The translations under genes and the position numbers were made by a program. A DNA stretch of 64,000 nucleotides, from NCBI GenBank assembly GCA_018401455.1, contig JAGYKU010000004.1:1-64000 (forward strand). Direction: 5' to 3'. Shown one piece after another: positions 37,256-46,166 of the stretch (the stretch's first letter is position 1; the number at the start of each line of letters is the position of its first letter). Under the pieces are notes generated by a model. That model was given only the letters and a program-made list of their open reading frames with translations, had not been told where the DNA came from and ran no database searches. This DNA is from Flavobacteriales bacterium. GTDB lineage: Bacteria; Bacteroidota; Bacteroidia; Flavobacteriales_D; Parvicellaceae.

Positions 37256-39091
37256 ATGGCTGAAGAAACAAAAAACGAAGAAGTAGTTGCACAAGAAGTG
37301 GAAACTACAACAACTTCAAAAACAAAAAAAGAGGAAGTTAAGGCTCCTGAATTTAACTGGGATGATTTTGAAAAAGAATCAGACGGTTACTCAAAAGATG
37401 AGAGAAAAAAGTACACTGATCTTTATGACGATACACTTAATCAAATCAACGAAGGTGAAGTGATTAACGGTACTGTTATTTCTCTTAACAAAAAAGAAGT
37501 TGTAATCAACATTGGTTACAAAAGTGAAGGTGTCGTTTCTAGAAACGAATTCCGTTACAACGAAGATTTAAAAATTGGTGATCCTGTTGAATTGTTAATT
37601 GAAACAATGGAAGATAAATCAGGTCAGTTGATTGTATCTCACAAGAAAGCAAGAATGCATTCTGCATGGGATAGAGTTAATGAAGTACTTGAAACAGGTG
37701 AGATCATTACTGGTTTTGTTAAATGTAGAACTAAAGGTGGTTTGATTGCAGATGTATTTGGAATTGAAGCATTCTTACCAGGTTCTCAAATTGATGTTAA
37801 ACCAATTAGAGATTACGATCAATTCGTAGGAAAAAATATGGAATTCAAAGTGGTTAAAATAAACCCAGAATTCAAAAACGTTGTTGTTTCTCACAAAGCG
37901 CTTATCGAAGCTGAGTTGGAAGAGCAGAAAAAACAAATCATGTCTGGTCTTGAAAAAGGACAGGTATTGGAAGGAATCGTTAAAAACATCACTTCATACG
38001 GTGTATTTATTGATCTTGGAGGTGTTGATGGTCTTATCCACATTACAGATCTTTCTTGGGGTAGAGTTAATCACCCAGAGGAAATCGTTACTTTGGATGA
38101 AAAAATCAATGTGGTAATCTTAGACTTCGATGATGATAAGAAAAGAATTGCATTAGGTCTTAAACAACTTCAATCTCATCCTTGGGATGCTTTGAGTGCT
38201 GATGTAAATGTTGGTGACAAAGTAAAAGGAAAAGTAGTTGTTCTTGCTGATTACGGTGCATTTATTGAAATTGCTCCAGGTGTAGAAGGTTTGATTCACG
38301 TTTCTGAAATGAGTTGGTCTCAACACTTGAGAACTGCTAATGATTTCTTGAAAATTGGTGATGAAGTAGAAGCTCAAGTTCTTACTTTGGATAGAGATGA
38401 AAGAAAAATGTCTTTAGGTATCAAACAATTGATGCCAGATCCATGGGAAGGAATTGAATCTAAATACGAAATCAATTCTAAGCATACAGCAGTTGTGAAA
38501 AACTTCACAAACTTCGGTGTTTTTGTTGAATTAGAAGAAGGTATCGATGGTTTGATTCACATTTCTGACCTTTCTTGGGAGAAAAAAATCAAGCATCCAT
38601 CAGAGTTTTGCGCTGTAGGTGACAAAATGGAAGTTACTGTTCTTGAATTAGACAAAGAAAACAGAAGATTGAGTTTAGGTCACAAACAATTGGAAGAAAA
38701 CCCTTGGGATACATACGAAACTATCTTTACTGAAGGTTCAGAACACGAAGGAACTGTTGTAAAAGTTAAAGATAAGTCAGGTATCGTTTCTCTTCCTTAT
38801 GGAATTGAAGGTTTCTGTCCAGTAAAACACATGGCACAAGAAAACGGTGAGAACCTAAAAACGGATGATAAAGTGATGTTCAAGATAATTGAATTTAACA
38901 AAGATGCTAAAAAAATCATCGTTTCTCACGCTGCAATTTGGGGTGAAGTAGCTGAAACTAAGAAAAAAGAAACAGCAGCAAGCACCAACAAAGCAGTTAA
39001 AAACCTTAATGACTCTTCGGAGAAAACAACATTAGGAGATTTAGACGCTTTGGCTGAATTGAAAGAAAAAATGGACAATAAAGGAAAATAA
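37256..39091 (+). CDS. rpsA: 30S ribosomal protein S1
   Basis: 611 residues. An acidic N-terminal extension (EETKNEEVVAQEVET) precedes six S1 RNA-binding repeats (for example GEVINGTVISLNKKEVVINI, GQVLEGIVKNITSYGVFIDL, VKGKVVVLADYGAFIEI, HTAVVKNFTNFGVFVEL). It binds mRNA leaders on the small subunit and helps start translation. In Bacteroidota this is the typical long form. The codon use is that of a highly expressed gene, and it has its own strong promoter and terminator. Confidence 0.95.
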   Translation: MAEETKNEEVVAQEVETTTTSKTKKEEVKAPEFNWDDFEKESDGYSKDERKKYTDLYDDTLNQINEGEVINGTVISLNKKEVVINIGYKSEGVVSRNEFRYNEDLKIGDPVELLIETMEDKSGQLIVSHKKARMHSAWDRVNEVLETGEIITGFVKCRTKGGLIADVFGIEAFLPGSQIDVKPIRDYDQFVGKNMEFKVVKINPEFKNVVVSHKALIEAELEEQKKQIMSGLEKGQVLEGIVKNITSYGVFIDLGGVDGLIHITDLSWGRVNHPEEIVTLDEKINVVILDFDDDKKRIALGLKQLQSHPWDALSADVNVGDKVKGKVVVLADYGAFIEIAPGVEGLIHVSEMSWSQHLRTANDFLKIGDEVEAQVLTLDRDERKMSLGIKQLMPDPWEGIESKYEINSKHTAVVKNFTNFGVFVELEEGIDGLIHISDLSWEKKIKHPSEFCAVGDKMEVTVLELDKENRRLSLGHKQLEENPWDTYETIFTEGSEHEGTVVKVKDKSGIVSLPYGIEGFCPVKHMAQENGENLKTDDKVMFKIIEFNKDAKKIIVSHAAIWGEVAETKKKETAASTNKAVKNLNDSSEKTTLGDLDALAELKEKMDNKGK

Positions 39092-39116
39092 GAAATTCCT
39101 TTATCCACAATAATTA

Positions 39117-39149
39117 AAAACCTCAGTTGATTTTCAACTGAGGTTTTTT
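39117..39149 (+). terminator. Terminator after rpsA
   Basis: CCTCAGTTGA, loop TTT, TCAACTGAGG, then TTTTTT. Perfect ten-base stem. Confidence 0.95.
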
Positions 39150-39212
39150 GTTTTATAAAAGAATAACTTGAGTATAGAATTTGTATTTTCGCATTCATAT
39201 TTAAAAATCAAT

Positions 39213-40262
39213 TTGCAAAAATCAAAACCAAAAATAGTTGTTGACCTAGACAGACTCAAGTACCCTAATACGGGTATGTATTTTTTTTGTGTTAGTTTAT
39301 ATCAAGCATTGATTCAAAACGGAGATTTTGACATTCATTTTTATGTTCATTCTCAAACTGAAATTGTTACTTCCAATAGATATTTGATAAAACCATTAGA
39401 TCGTTTTTATCTGAAGCCAAAATCTGATGTAAAAATTTGGCATACTACAAGTCAATTGTCTATCAGAATTCCATCTAGACCTGTAAAACTCGTTTATACC
39501 ATTCACGATTTGAATTTTTTATATTCCGACAAACCCAATTGGAAAAAGCTACTAGAACTCAAGAAAATTCAAAAAAGAATTGATCGAGCAGATTACATTA
39601 CTTGTATTTCTAACTTTACTTTGGAAGATGTTAGAAAACATTTGAGCCTTCAAAACAAAAAAGTGAAAGTCATTTATAATGGTGTATCTGTTCCAAACAT
39701 TGACGAGCAAAACTCATCTTTTAATATTCCAAAATCCAAATACATTTTATCTCTTGGCGTTATTGCTCCCAAAAAAAACATTCACACCATTGTTCCTTTG
39801 CTCAAGGATTTGAATTTTGATTGGTACATTGTAGGGCAAGTATTTGATGCTAGTTATCATGAAAAAATCATTCAATTGGCAAAAGAGCATCAAGTTTTAG
39901 ACAAAATTCATTTTACAGGTAGTGTAACAGAAGAAGAAAAATATGGTTACCTAGAACATTGTGAAGCTTTGATTTTCCCCTCTTTATCAGAAGGATTTGG
40001 TTTACCACCAATTGAAGCTATGAGAATAGGCAAACCAGTATTTTTGTCAAAACTAACCAGCCTTCCAGAAATTGGTGGAAATGTGGCTTATTATTTTGAA
40101 GATTTCACACCTAATAGTATGTTGCAAACCATTCAAAAAGGACTTGTAGATTATAAAGAAAAAAACAGAAAACAGGCTCTAATAGATTGGTCTTTACAGT
40201 TTACCTGGGAAAAAGCGGCTGAGGCCTATTTAGCTATATACAAAGAATTGCTAGTGACTTAA
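39213..40262 (+). CDS. Glycosyltransferase, family GT4-like
   Basis: About 349 residues if translation starts at the TTG at 39213; an upstream TTG at 39168 would place the promoter-like TATTTTCG (about 39184) inside the gene. N-terminal domain KIVVDLDRL, HTTSQLSIR and VYTIHDLNFLY. The C-terminal GT-B donor domain has ILSLGVIAPKKNIHTIV and the nucleotide-sugar motif FPSLSEGFGLPPIEAM (E-x7-E). It transfers a sugar, probably in cell-surface glycan synthesis. It stands apart from any polysaccharide cluster. Confidence 0.85.
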   Translation: MQKSKPKIVVDLDRLKYPNTGMYFFCVSLYQALIQNGDFDIHFYVHSQTEIVTSNRYLIKPLDRFYLKPKSDVKIWHTTSQLSIRIPSRPVKLVYTIHDLNFLYSDKPNWKKLLELKKIQKRIDRADYITCISNFTLEDVRKHLSLQNKKVKVIYNGVSVPNIDEQNSSFNIPKSKYILSLGVIAPKKNIHTIVPLLKDLNFDWYIVGQVFDASYHEKIIQLAKEHQVLDKIHFTGSVTEEEKYGYLEHCEALIFPSLSEGFGLPPIEAMRIGKPVFLSKLTSLPEIGGNVAYYFEDFTPNSMLQTIQKGLVDYKEKNRKQALIDWSLQFTWEKAAEAYLAIYKELLVT

Positions 40263-40359
40263 TATCGATTAATTTCATATATTTGTATATACTTTAGTAC
40301 TTAGTTTGAATAAACCCCAGTTGTTTATGTTTAGTTAGATAATGTAGCGAATTAAAAAA

Positions 40360-40716
40360 ATGAAATTGTTGAGTCATATATTAGTTCTGGTCATTTTCAG
40401 TAGTTGTGTTACCTCAATTAATGGAAAATACTCAACTGTAAACGATGAATTTGGAGTTAATTCTACTATGAAAATTAAAAACTCTAACAGATTTACTATT
40501 TCATATTCCATTGGACTAAGAAAAGGAGAATCTTTCGGAACTTGGACACTTAAAGGAGATACGCTAATTTTAAATACATCTGCTAAATCTGATTCATTAC
40601 CTAACCAAATGAGTAATCTAAAAAATGAAAAGTGGATTATTGATGAATCGAAAATTTTCTGGACTAAGATGGGCGATAAAATGTATGACTCAACTTACTA
40701 CTATTTGAAACGATAA
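40360..40716 (+). CDS. Small hypothetical lipoprotein, possible cassette gene
   Basis: 118 residues with lipobox VIFSSCVT (Cys16). The mature part looks like a small beta barrel (STMKIKNSNRFTISYS, GTWTLKGDTLIL, EKWIIDESKIFW), similar to lipocalin-type or copper-resistance-like folds. No family was recognised with confidence. It ends 13 bases before an attC-like hairpin. Small lipoproteins of this kind are frequent integron cargo, so capture as a cassette is plausible. Confidence 0.7.
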   Translation: MKLLSHILVLVIFSSCVTSINGKYSTVNDEFGVNSTMKIKNSNRFTISYSIGLRKGESFGTWTLKGDTLILNTSAKSDSLPNQMSNLKNEKWIIDESKIFWTKMGDKMYDSTYYYLKR

Positions 40717-40728
40717 AAAAATAACACG

Positions 40729-40798
40729 TTACAACAAAGACTAAAATAAAGACCTTGCCTAAACAAACCGTTTCCTTATTTTAGCCAAGACGTTGGAT
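40729..40798 (+). other. attC-like site
   Basis: Left box TTACAAC (40729-40735); arm CTAAAATAAAG (40741-40751) pairs with CTTATTTTAG (40775-40784); right core GTTGGAT (40792-40798) fits GTTRRRY exactly. The left box is a weaker fit to RYYYAAC. Together with the small lipoprotein before it and the toxin-antitoxin pair after it, this looks like a cassette junction. Confidence 0.55.
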
Positions 40799-40809
40799 TT
40801 AATTTAAAA

Positions 40810-40929
40810 ATGGAGAAAAAACTATTTCACATATTGACACTTCTTCTGTTCGTTAAACTGTCATTCTCTCAGTTTACTGGTGTTTTAGATGCTAGTGTTG
40901 TAAACGAAAGATTCACTGTCAACATATAA
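40810..40929 (+). pseudogene. Truncated secreted-protein fragment
   Basis: 39 codons: MEKKLFHILTLLLFVKLSFSQ is a clear signal peptide, followed by only 18 residues and a stop. It starts 12 bases after the attC-like core and looks like the head of a deleted exported-protein gene. Identity unknown. Confidence 0.5.
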
Positions 40930-40956
40930 GCATACGCTTCTTAAAAAAACAAAATT

Positions 40957-41187
40957 ATGAGCCTACAATTTATAACAGATAGCACAGGTAAAACCACTGG
41001 TGTTTATATACCCATAAAAGAATGGGACAAGATTAAATCCAAATACAAAGTTATTGAACAGGATGAAATGGAAATTCCTGATTGGCAAATCAAAGAAGTA
41101 AAAAGAAGAATGAAAGCTCACAAAAAAAATCCTAACGAAGTTCTAGATTTTGACCAAGTTATGGATGAGATTGAAAAAGAGTTATAA
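40957..41187 (+). CDS. Antitoxin-like protein of a RelE/ParE module
   Basis: 76 residues. It opens with a Phd/RelB-like strand pattern (QFITDSTGKTTGVYIPIKEWDKI) and has a charged helical tail (EKEL at the end) suitable for wrapping a toxin. It overlaps the ATG of the next gene as TAATG, typical of such pairs. The toxin that follows has lost its middle, so the antitoxin is probably left without a poison to counter. TA pairs are classic stabilisers of cassette arrays. Confidence 0.75.
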   Translation: MSLQFITDSTGKTTGVYIPIKEWDKIKSKYKVIEQDEMEIPDWQIKEVKRRMKAHKKNPNEVLDFDQVMDEIEKEL

Positions 41188-41327
41188 TGTATAAATTAGT
41201 TATTCTACCTGACGCTAAGTCTGACATTAAAAAGGCAGCTCGTTGGTACTCGGAAAAGCAACAAATTATTATTTTTGCTGTTTTTCATACTTCTCCAAAT
41301 CCTGAAAACTGGGGAAATCGAAAATAA
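41187..41327 (+). pseudogene. RelE/ParE-type toxin with in-frame internal deletion
   Basis: Only 46 residues. The start MYKLVILPDAKSDIKKAARW and the end IIIFAVFHTSPNPENWGNRK both match RelE/ParE toxins of about 95 residues. The middle 50 or so residues, including the core strands and some catalytic positions, are missing, with the junction at YSEKQ/QIIIF. Frame is kept, so this is a clean deletion rather than decay. Very likely inactive as a ribonuclease or gyrase poison. Confidence 0.75.
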
Positions 41328-41411
41328 CACCATTCATTTAGTTAAGTTTATTGATAACAAATCAGATCATCATAAATACTAACCCTTTAAAAAAATATAA
41401 TTTTCTTCAAA

Positions 41412-41969
41412 ATGGCAAGAACACCCACCACAGAAATACCTTTAGGTTTTACGGCACCAAAATTTGAATTGCAAGATGTAGTTTCTGCTAAAACTTTCAC
41501 TTTTGAGCAACTAAAAGGCGAAAAAGGAACGGTTGTGATGTTTATTTGTAATCATTGTCCTTTCGTGATTTTGGTAAGAGAAGAAATAGTAAGATTAGCC
41601 CACGATTACCTTTCCAAAGGAATTGGTTTTGTGGTCATCAGTTCAAATGATGCGGAGAACTATCCAGAGGATGCTCCCGATAAAATGAAAACTCTAGCCG
41701 AACAGTTGCAATTCCCTTTTCCTTATTTGTATGACGCATCTCAAGAAGTTGCCAAAGCGTATGACGCAGCTTGCACACCCGATTTTAGTGTTTTTGATGC
41801 AGAAGATAAATGTGTTTACCGAGGACAATTAGATGACGCAAGACCAGGAAACAATATCACTCCAGATGGTGCATCTTTAAGAAAAGTTTTTGATTATTTG
41901 ATAGCCAACAAAACACTAGATTTTGAGCAAAAACCAAGTTTGGGCTGTAATATTAAGTGGAAAGGTTAA
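41412..41969 (+). CDS. Thioredoxin-like redox protein
   Basis: 185 residues of the peroxiredoxin/TlpA-like thioredoxin group. The motif FICNHCPFV has a CxxC-type pair (CNHC). IGFVVISSNDAENYPEDAPD and TPDFSVFDAEDKCVYRGQLD follow, and the tail KPSLGCNIKWKG is typical of a conserved family of thioredoxin-fold proteins. No signal peptide, so cytosolic. Probably a disulfide reductase or peroxidase; substrate unknown. Confidence 0.85.
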   Translation: MARTPTTEIPLGFTAPKFELQDVVSAKTFTFEQLKGEKGTVVMFICNHCPFVILVREEIVRLAHDYLSKGIGFVVISSNDAENYPEDAPDKMKTLAEQLQFPFPYLYDASQEVAKAYDAACTPDFSVFDAEDKCVYRGQLDDARPGNNITPDGASLRKVFDYLIANKTLDFEQKPSLGCNIKWKG

Positions 41970-41970
41970 A

Positions 41971-42195
41971 ATGTTCGAGGTTTGAGGTTTGAGGTTCGGA
42001 GTTTGAAGTTGTTCGGTGTTTGGGGTTTGTTGTTCGAAGTTGTTCGGTGTTTGTTGTTTGAAGTTCTTTACATAAAGTACTAACTACTAACCACTAAGCG
42101 CTAACAACTAACAACTAACCACTAAGCGCTAACAACTAACAACTAACCACTAAGCGCTAACCACTAACAACTAATCACTAACAACTAATCACTAA
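41971..42195. repeat. Two word-like tandem arrays
   Basis: 41971-42062 repeats gaggtttgaggttcgg/gttgttcggtgtttg words. 42082-42195 repeats ccactaagcgctaacaacta and taacaactaa. The arrays fill the gap between convergent genes. Confidence 0.85.
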
Positions 42196-42197
42196 AA

Positions 42198-43160
42198 CTA
42201 CTCCTCACTCTCATCTGAAGTTTCAGGTTCTTGAAAACCGATATGATACAAGGCATCTCCCATATTGAGAATAGGAATATTATTGTGTCCGTAAATTACA
42301 CCTTTGTATGCCGATTTAATTCTTGATTCTTTCTCTCCATAAGGATCTGTAAGATGTCCTAAAACTTCACCTTTTTCAACAAAATCACCTGATTTTTTAT
42401 AGGTAATAAACAAACCAGACTGTGAAGCTCTCACCCATTTGGAGTGTTTGATATGAATACTTTTCTGACTCGGAATATCTTCATCTATCATTCCTTTTGC
42501 CTTCATCACTCTTTTGATTCCGTTGATGCCTTCTTGAATAGAATAATTATCCAAACGCAAAGATTCGCCACCTTCAAAAACTAATACGGGAATATTTCTA
42601 CGAAAACATTCTTTCCTAAGTGAATTGGGTATCATTTTACTTTCAATGATAAAAGGTGCGTTAAATTCTTTTGCCAAAAGCATACTTCTTGCATCATTTG
42701 GGCTCACTCTCACTTGAGGGAAATTATGTATACTTCTGCCTCCAGTATGAAAATCAATACAATAATCAGCCAAAGGTAAAATATGTTTGGTAAGCATATG
42801 CGCCACTTTTGAGGCTAAAGAACCTCTAATGCTACCTGGAAAACTTCGATTCACGTCTTTTCCATCTGGCAAATCTCTAGAAAAATTTATAAAACCATAT
42901 ATATTCAAGAGAGGAACAGCAATGACACTTCCAATTTTCAACCTTTTGAAATAACCTGCCTTTACAGCCCTTCTTACAATTTCTACTCCGTTGATTTCAT
43001 CTCCATGTACACCACCCAAAATTAATAAAGTAGGCCCTTCTACTTTACTTCTAAAAACATGCGCAAATAAATTAATCGGAGTGCCCGAAGGCAAGTCTCC
43101 TACTTTGATTTTAACAGTAACATTTTTTCCTTTTTTGATTTCTGTACCATTAATAATCAT
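42198..43160 (-). CDS. Succinylglutamate desuccinylase/aspartoacylase family protein
   Basis: 320 residues. Zinc carboxypeptidase-like deacylase with ligands in GGVHGDEINGVE (His, Glu) and DFHTGG (His), and a C-terminal lipoyl-like part (KSGDFVEKGEVLGHLTDPYG). The family removes N-acyl groups from amino acids. It lies six bases downstream of a RimK-like ligase. This pair is seen in other bacteria, and the hydrolase may undo or trim the ligase product. That link is inference. Confidence 0.88.
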   Translation of the reverse strand: MIINGTEIKKGKNVTVKIKVGDLPSGTPINLFAHVFRSKVEGPTLLILGGVHGDEINGVEIVRRAVKAGYFKRLKIGSVIAVPLLNIYGFINFSRDLPDGKDVNRSFPGSIRGSLASKVAHMLTKHILPLADYCIDFHTGGRSIHNFPQVRVSPNDARSMLLAKEFNAPFIIESKMIPNSLRKECFRRNIPVLVFEGGESLRLDNYSIQEGINGIKRVMKAKGMIDEDIPSQKSIHIKHSKWVRASQSGLFITYKKSGDFVEKGEVLGHLTDPYGEKESRIKSAYKGVIYGHNNIPILNMGDALYHIGFQEPETSDESEE

Positions 43161-43166
43161 AGGCTA

Positions 43167-44045
43167 TTATTTTGAAAAACTTTGTTCTATAAAAATAATC
43201 ATTTCCTTAGCAACATCCAATTGGGTGTAACCTTCTATTCCCTCAATGCCAGGAGAAGAATTCACTTCTATTACCATTGCTCCGCTATCAGAAATTAACA
43301 TGTCAACTCCTGCAATATCCAACCCTAAGACCTTTGCCGCTAAAATAGCAGTTTCTTCTTGATCCTCTGTCAAAATTACTTTTGAACCTACTCCACCTCG
43401 ATGAATATTACTTCTAAACTCTCCTTCTTGAGCTGTTCTTTGCATCGATGCAATTACTTTGTCTCCTGCTACAATGGCTCTAATATCAGTTCCAGAACTT
43501 TCTTTGATAAATTCCTGAACCATTACTTTCGCTTCTAATTGTGTGAAAGCATCCAAAACCGTTTTGGCTCCAGATTCTGTTTCTTGCAACAAAACCCCTA
43601 AACCATGAGTTCCTTCTAATAATTTGATGATTACTGGAGCGCCTCCAACATAGTCTATCAATTGTTTGGAATCATTGCTTGAACTTGAAAAACCTGTTTT
43701 TGGAATTTTCACGCCATGCATACTTAAGACCTGCAAACACTTGAATTTGTTTCTAGAGTTTAACAATGCCTCACTAGCTACAGCAGTTTTCACACCCATT
43801 ACTTCAAAATGTCTGATTACTGTTGAACCATAATAAGTAAGATTAGCTCCTATTCTTGGTATCACATAATCAGGTTTTTCTAATATTTTATCTTCGTAAA
43901 ATATTTTGGCTTCTCCTCTTTCTATAACAAGGTTGCAAAGCATGTAATCAATAATGCGAACTTCATGTCCTCTAGAGCGAGCCGCTTCAATAATTCTTCT
44001 AGAGGAATACAATGTCTCATTTCTAGAAAGCAAATAAATTTTCAT
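43167..44045 (-). CDS. rimK: RimK-like ATP-grasp amino acid ligase
   Basis: 292 residues. An N-terminal domain (SRGHEVRIIDY, PDYVIPRIGANLTYYG) precedes an ATP-grasp domain with PVIIKLLEGTHGLGV (nucleotide loop), VQEFIKESSGTDIRAI, and AGVDMLISDSGAMVIEVNSSPG, which holds the Mg-binding Glu/Asn. RimK adds glutamates to the tail of ribosomal protein S6, and relatives ligate other amino acids. The length is that of RimK. The hydrolase gene follows after six bases. Confidence 0.9.
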   Translation of the reverse strand: MKIYLLSRNETLYSSRRIIEAARSRGHEVRIIDYMLCNLVIERGEAKIFYEDKILEKPDYVIPRIGANLTYYGSTVIRHFEVMGVKTAVASEALLNSRNKFKCLQVLSMHGVKIPKTGFSSSSNDSKQLIDYVGGAPVIIKLLEGTHGLGVLLQETESGAKTVLDAFTQLEAKVMVQEFIKESSGTDIRAIVAGDKVIASMQRTAQEGEFRSNIHRGGVGSKVILTEDQEETAILAAKVLGLDIAGVDMLISDSGAMVIEVNSSPGIEGIEGYTQLDVAKEMIIFIEQSFSK

Positions 44046-44402
44046 CTAATAGGATGTGTATTGAAATATAATTTATGCGAATGTACAAGCTATTTGAATA
44101 TCAAAATAAACTTTTTGATGCAATATTGAAAATATTTTAAGTTAAAATATTTTTTTTAACACAAGAACAGAAATAAAAGATATTTTGAAAAAATACTTTC
44201 ATACAATATATTCTAAGACATTTTAACCCAGATTATTCATGAGTTTACGTTGTGAATAGTCAAAATATCAATAGATTTGGGAAGCTCAGAGATTTTTTAT
44301 GCTCGGAATTGCATCCCTTATTTTGGGTATGGAAAATTTTGAGCATCACAAAAGGTAGCAGATAGATTGGCTTTGTAATAGAAAACTTGTGAATAATTCA
44401 GG

Positions 44403-46154
44403 TTAAGAATCTTTTTTGGGATTCAAAGCCTCAAAAGTTTCTTGATTCATATTATTCAAATCCAAAATAATCAATCCATCTAGGCAATTATTGAATGCTG
44501 GATCTAAATTGAAACCGATAAACTTTGCGTTTTGCTTTAAATATTTCTTTATTAGAATTGGCAATTTGAAATGATTTGGTTCAATTCCTTCAACAATACT
44601 ATCTAATTTACTTAAATCATTTGCATCAAAATCATCAATATTCACATCAGGATTTTTGATAACATATCTAAACTTTTTTCTTGACTTTACATATTTCGCG
44701 TTATCGTTGTCGAAATAATTTGCTTTTAGATATTTAACAATCAAAGACTTTGAAACATTACTATATTCATTACTTATACTCACAGGTCCTACAAGATATC
44801 TGTATGATTTATTGCTCATTAAGTAAAAAAGAATTCCTTTCCACAATAAAAACAAACTTTGAGGGTGTTTTTGATAGGCAGGCTGAACAAAAGAACGTCC
44901 CAACTCCAAAGATTGAGACAATATATCATTGAAAGGTTTTTTCCATCTGAATAAACTATGAATATAAAAACCAGTTTTTTGGTAACTTTTCAAAATTGAA
45001 TTTCCATCTCCAAGTCTATAGGCGCCTACAATTTGTAAATTATCTTTATCCCAAATAAACATATGGTGATAATACAAATCATATTCGTCCAAATCTTTTG
45101 ACAAGCCTGTGCCCTCTCCTACCGCTCTAAAAGTGATTTCTCTCAACTTACCGATTTCGTCCATTATGATACCTAAATCTTCTGCTTTGGCACAATAAAC
45201 TTGAAATTTTCCACTTTCAAAGAGCAATTTATCTTTTTCAAGTCTTGTTATTTCTAAATTTACAATCTCAGGATGTTCAAGAGGTTCGATTTCTTGTTTT
45301 ACTCCAATTCTTTTGGGGAACTTAATATTGCTGTAGAACTTTTTATGTTCCAAATCCAAACCAAGCGCATAGGTTTTGGTTCTTAAATATTTTGAAAACT
45401 TATCTACTTTATCAAACGATTTTTGTTCCGACACTTTGATTGGTTTTCCAATAATCACTTTTATTTTTTTGTTCTTTTTATTGGTAAATTCAGAAGGTAA
45501 TTTTGCTGTTTGTAACAAAGGATGAATCGCTGAAAGGCTATAAAAAAATGCACTATTCAAACCTTCAAAATAAATAGGAACAATTGGTTTTTCTGCTTTT
45601 TTCAACATCCTCACAACCGTTTTGCTCCAGGGTTTGTCTGTAATTTTTCTTTTATCGCTGTGCCAACTAGAAACTTCGCCAGCAGGAAAAAATCCTACAG
45701 GAACATTTTCGTTCAACAGTTTCATAGCTTTTCGCATACCCGCCAAACTACTTTTATCAGAAATATCTTGCATTGGATTAACAGGAATCAACACTTCAGA
45801 AAGTGGTGTAATTCTTTGCAAAATATGATTTGCCATCAAGTGAAAATCTGGTCTTTTCTTTAGAATTAGATACAAAAGTACAATTCCATCAATTCCACCA
45901 AAAGGGTGATTAGAAATCGTGGCAAATCCATTTTCTAGAGGAATGTTATTCAAACTTTTTTCATCTACAACTACCTCAATATTTAGGTTTTCTAACAATT
46001 GAGAAACATACTCGAATGGAGACTGGTGAGGAACACTAGCGTATATTTTATTGATTTCGTCTAATTTTAAAGCTTTGAAAGTTAAATTTGCTATTTGTTT
46101 CTGCTTGATTCCAGAAGCACTTTTGAAGGCTTCAACAGTAATTAATTCTTCCAT
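44403..46154 (-). CDS. olsF: OlsF-like bifunctional acyltransferase (aminolipid synthesis)
   Basis: 583 residues. The N-terminal lysophospholipid-acyltransferase domain (about 60-270) has NHPFGGIDG and GFFPAGEVSSWHS. The C-terminal GNAT/hemolysin-like domain (about 310-500) has FRAVGEGTGLSKDLDEYDLYY and the acyl-ACP-type fold. OlsF-type enzymes make ornithine (or glycine) lipids: the GNAT half acylates the amino acid nitrogen and the other half adds the second acyl chain. Known in Flavobacterium. It is 12 bases downstream of an LpxH-like phosphoesterase gene, so envelope lipid work is a common theme. The gap 44046-44402 upstream of rimK holds no visible gene. Confidence 0.85.
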   Translation of the reverse strand: MEELITVEAFKSASGIKQKQIANLTFKALKLDEINKIYASVPHQSPFEYVSQLLENLNIEVVVDEKSLNNIPLENGFATISNHPFGGIDGIVLLYLILKKRPDFHLMANHILQRITPLSEVLIPVNPMQDISDKSSLAGMRKAMKLLNENVPVGFFPAGEVSSWHSDKRKITDKPWSKTVVRMLKKAEKPIVPIYFEGLNSAFFYSLSAIHPLLQTAKLPSEFTNKKNKKIKVIIGKPIKVSEQKSFDKVDKFSKYLRTKTYALGLDLEHKKFYSNIKFPKRIGVKQEIEPLEHPEIVNLEITRLEKDKLLFESGKFQVYCAKAEDLGIIMDEIGKLREITFRAVGEGTGLSKDLDEYDLYYHHMFIWDKDNLQIVGAYRLGDGNSILKSYQKTGFYIHSLFRWKKPFNDILSQSLELGRSFVQPAYQKHPQSLFLLWKGILFYLMSNKSYRYLVGPVSISNEYSNVSKSLIVKYLKANYFDNDNAKYVKSRKKFRYVIKNPDVNIDDFDANDLSKLDSIVEGIEPNHFKLPILIKKYLKQNAKFIGFNLDPAFNNCLDGLIILDLNNMNQETFEALNPKKDS

Positions 46155-46166
46155 AAGTAAAGTTTT

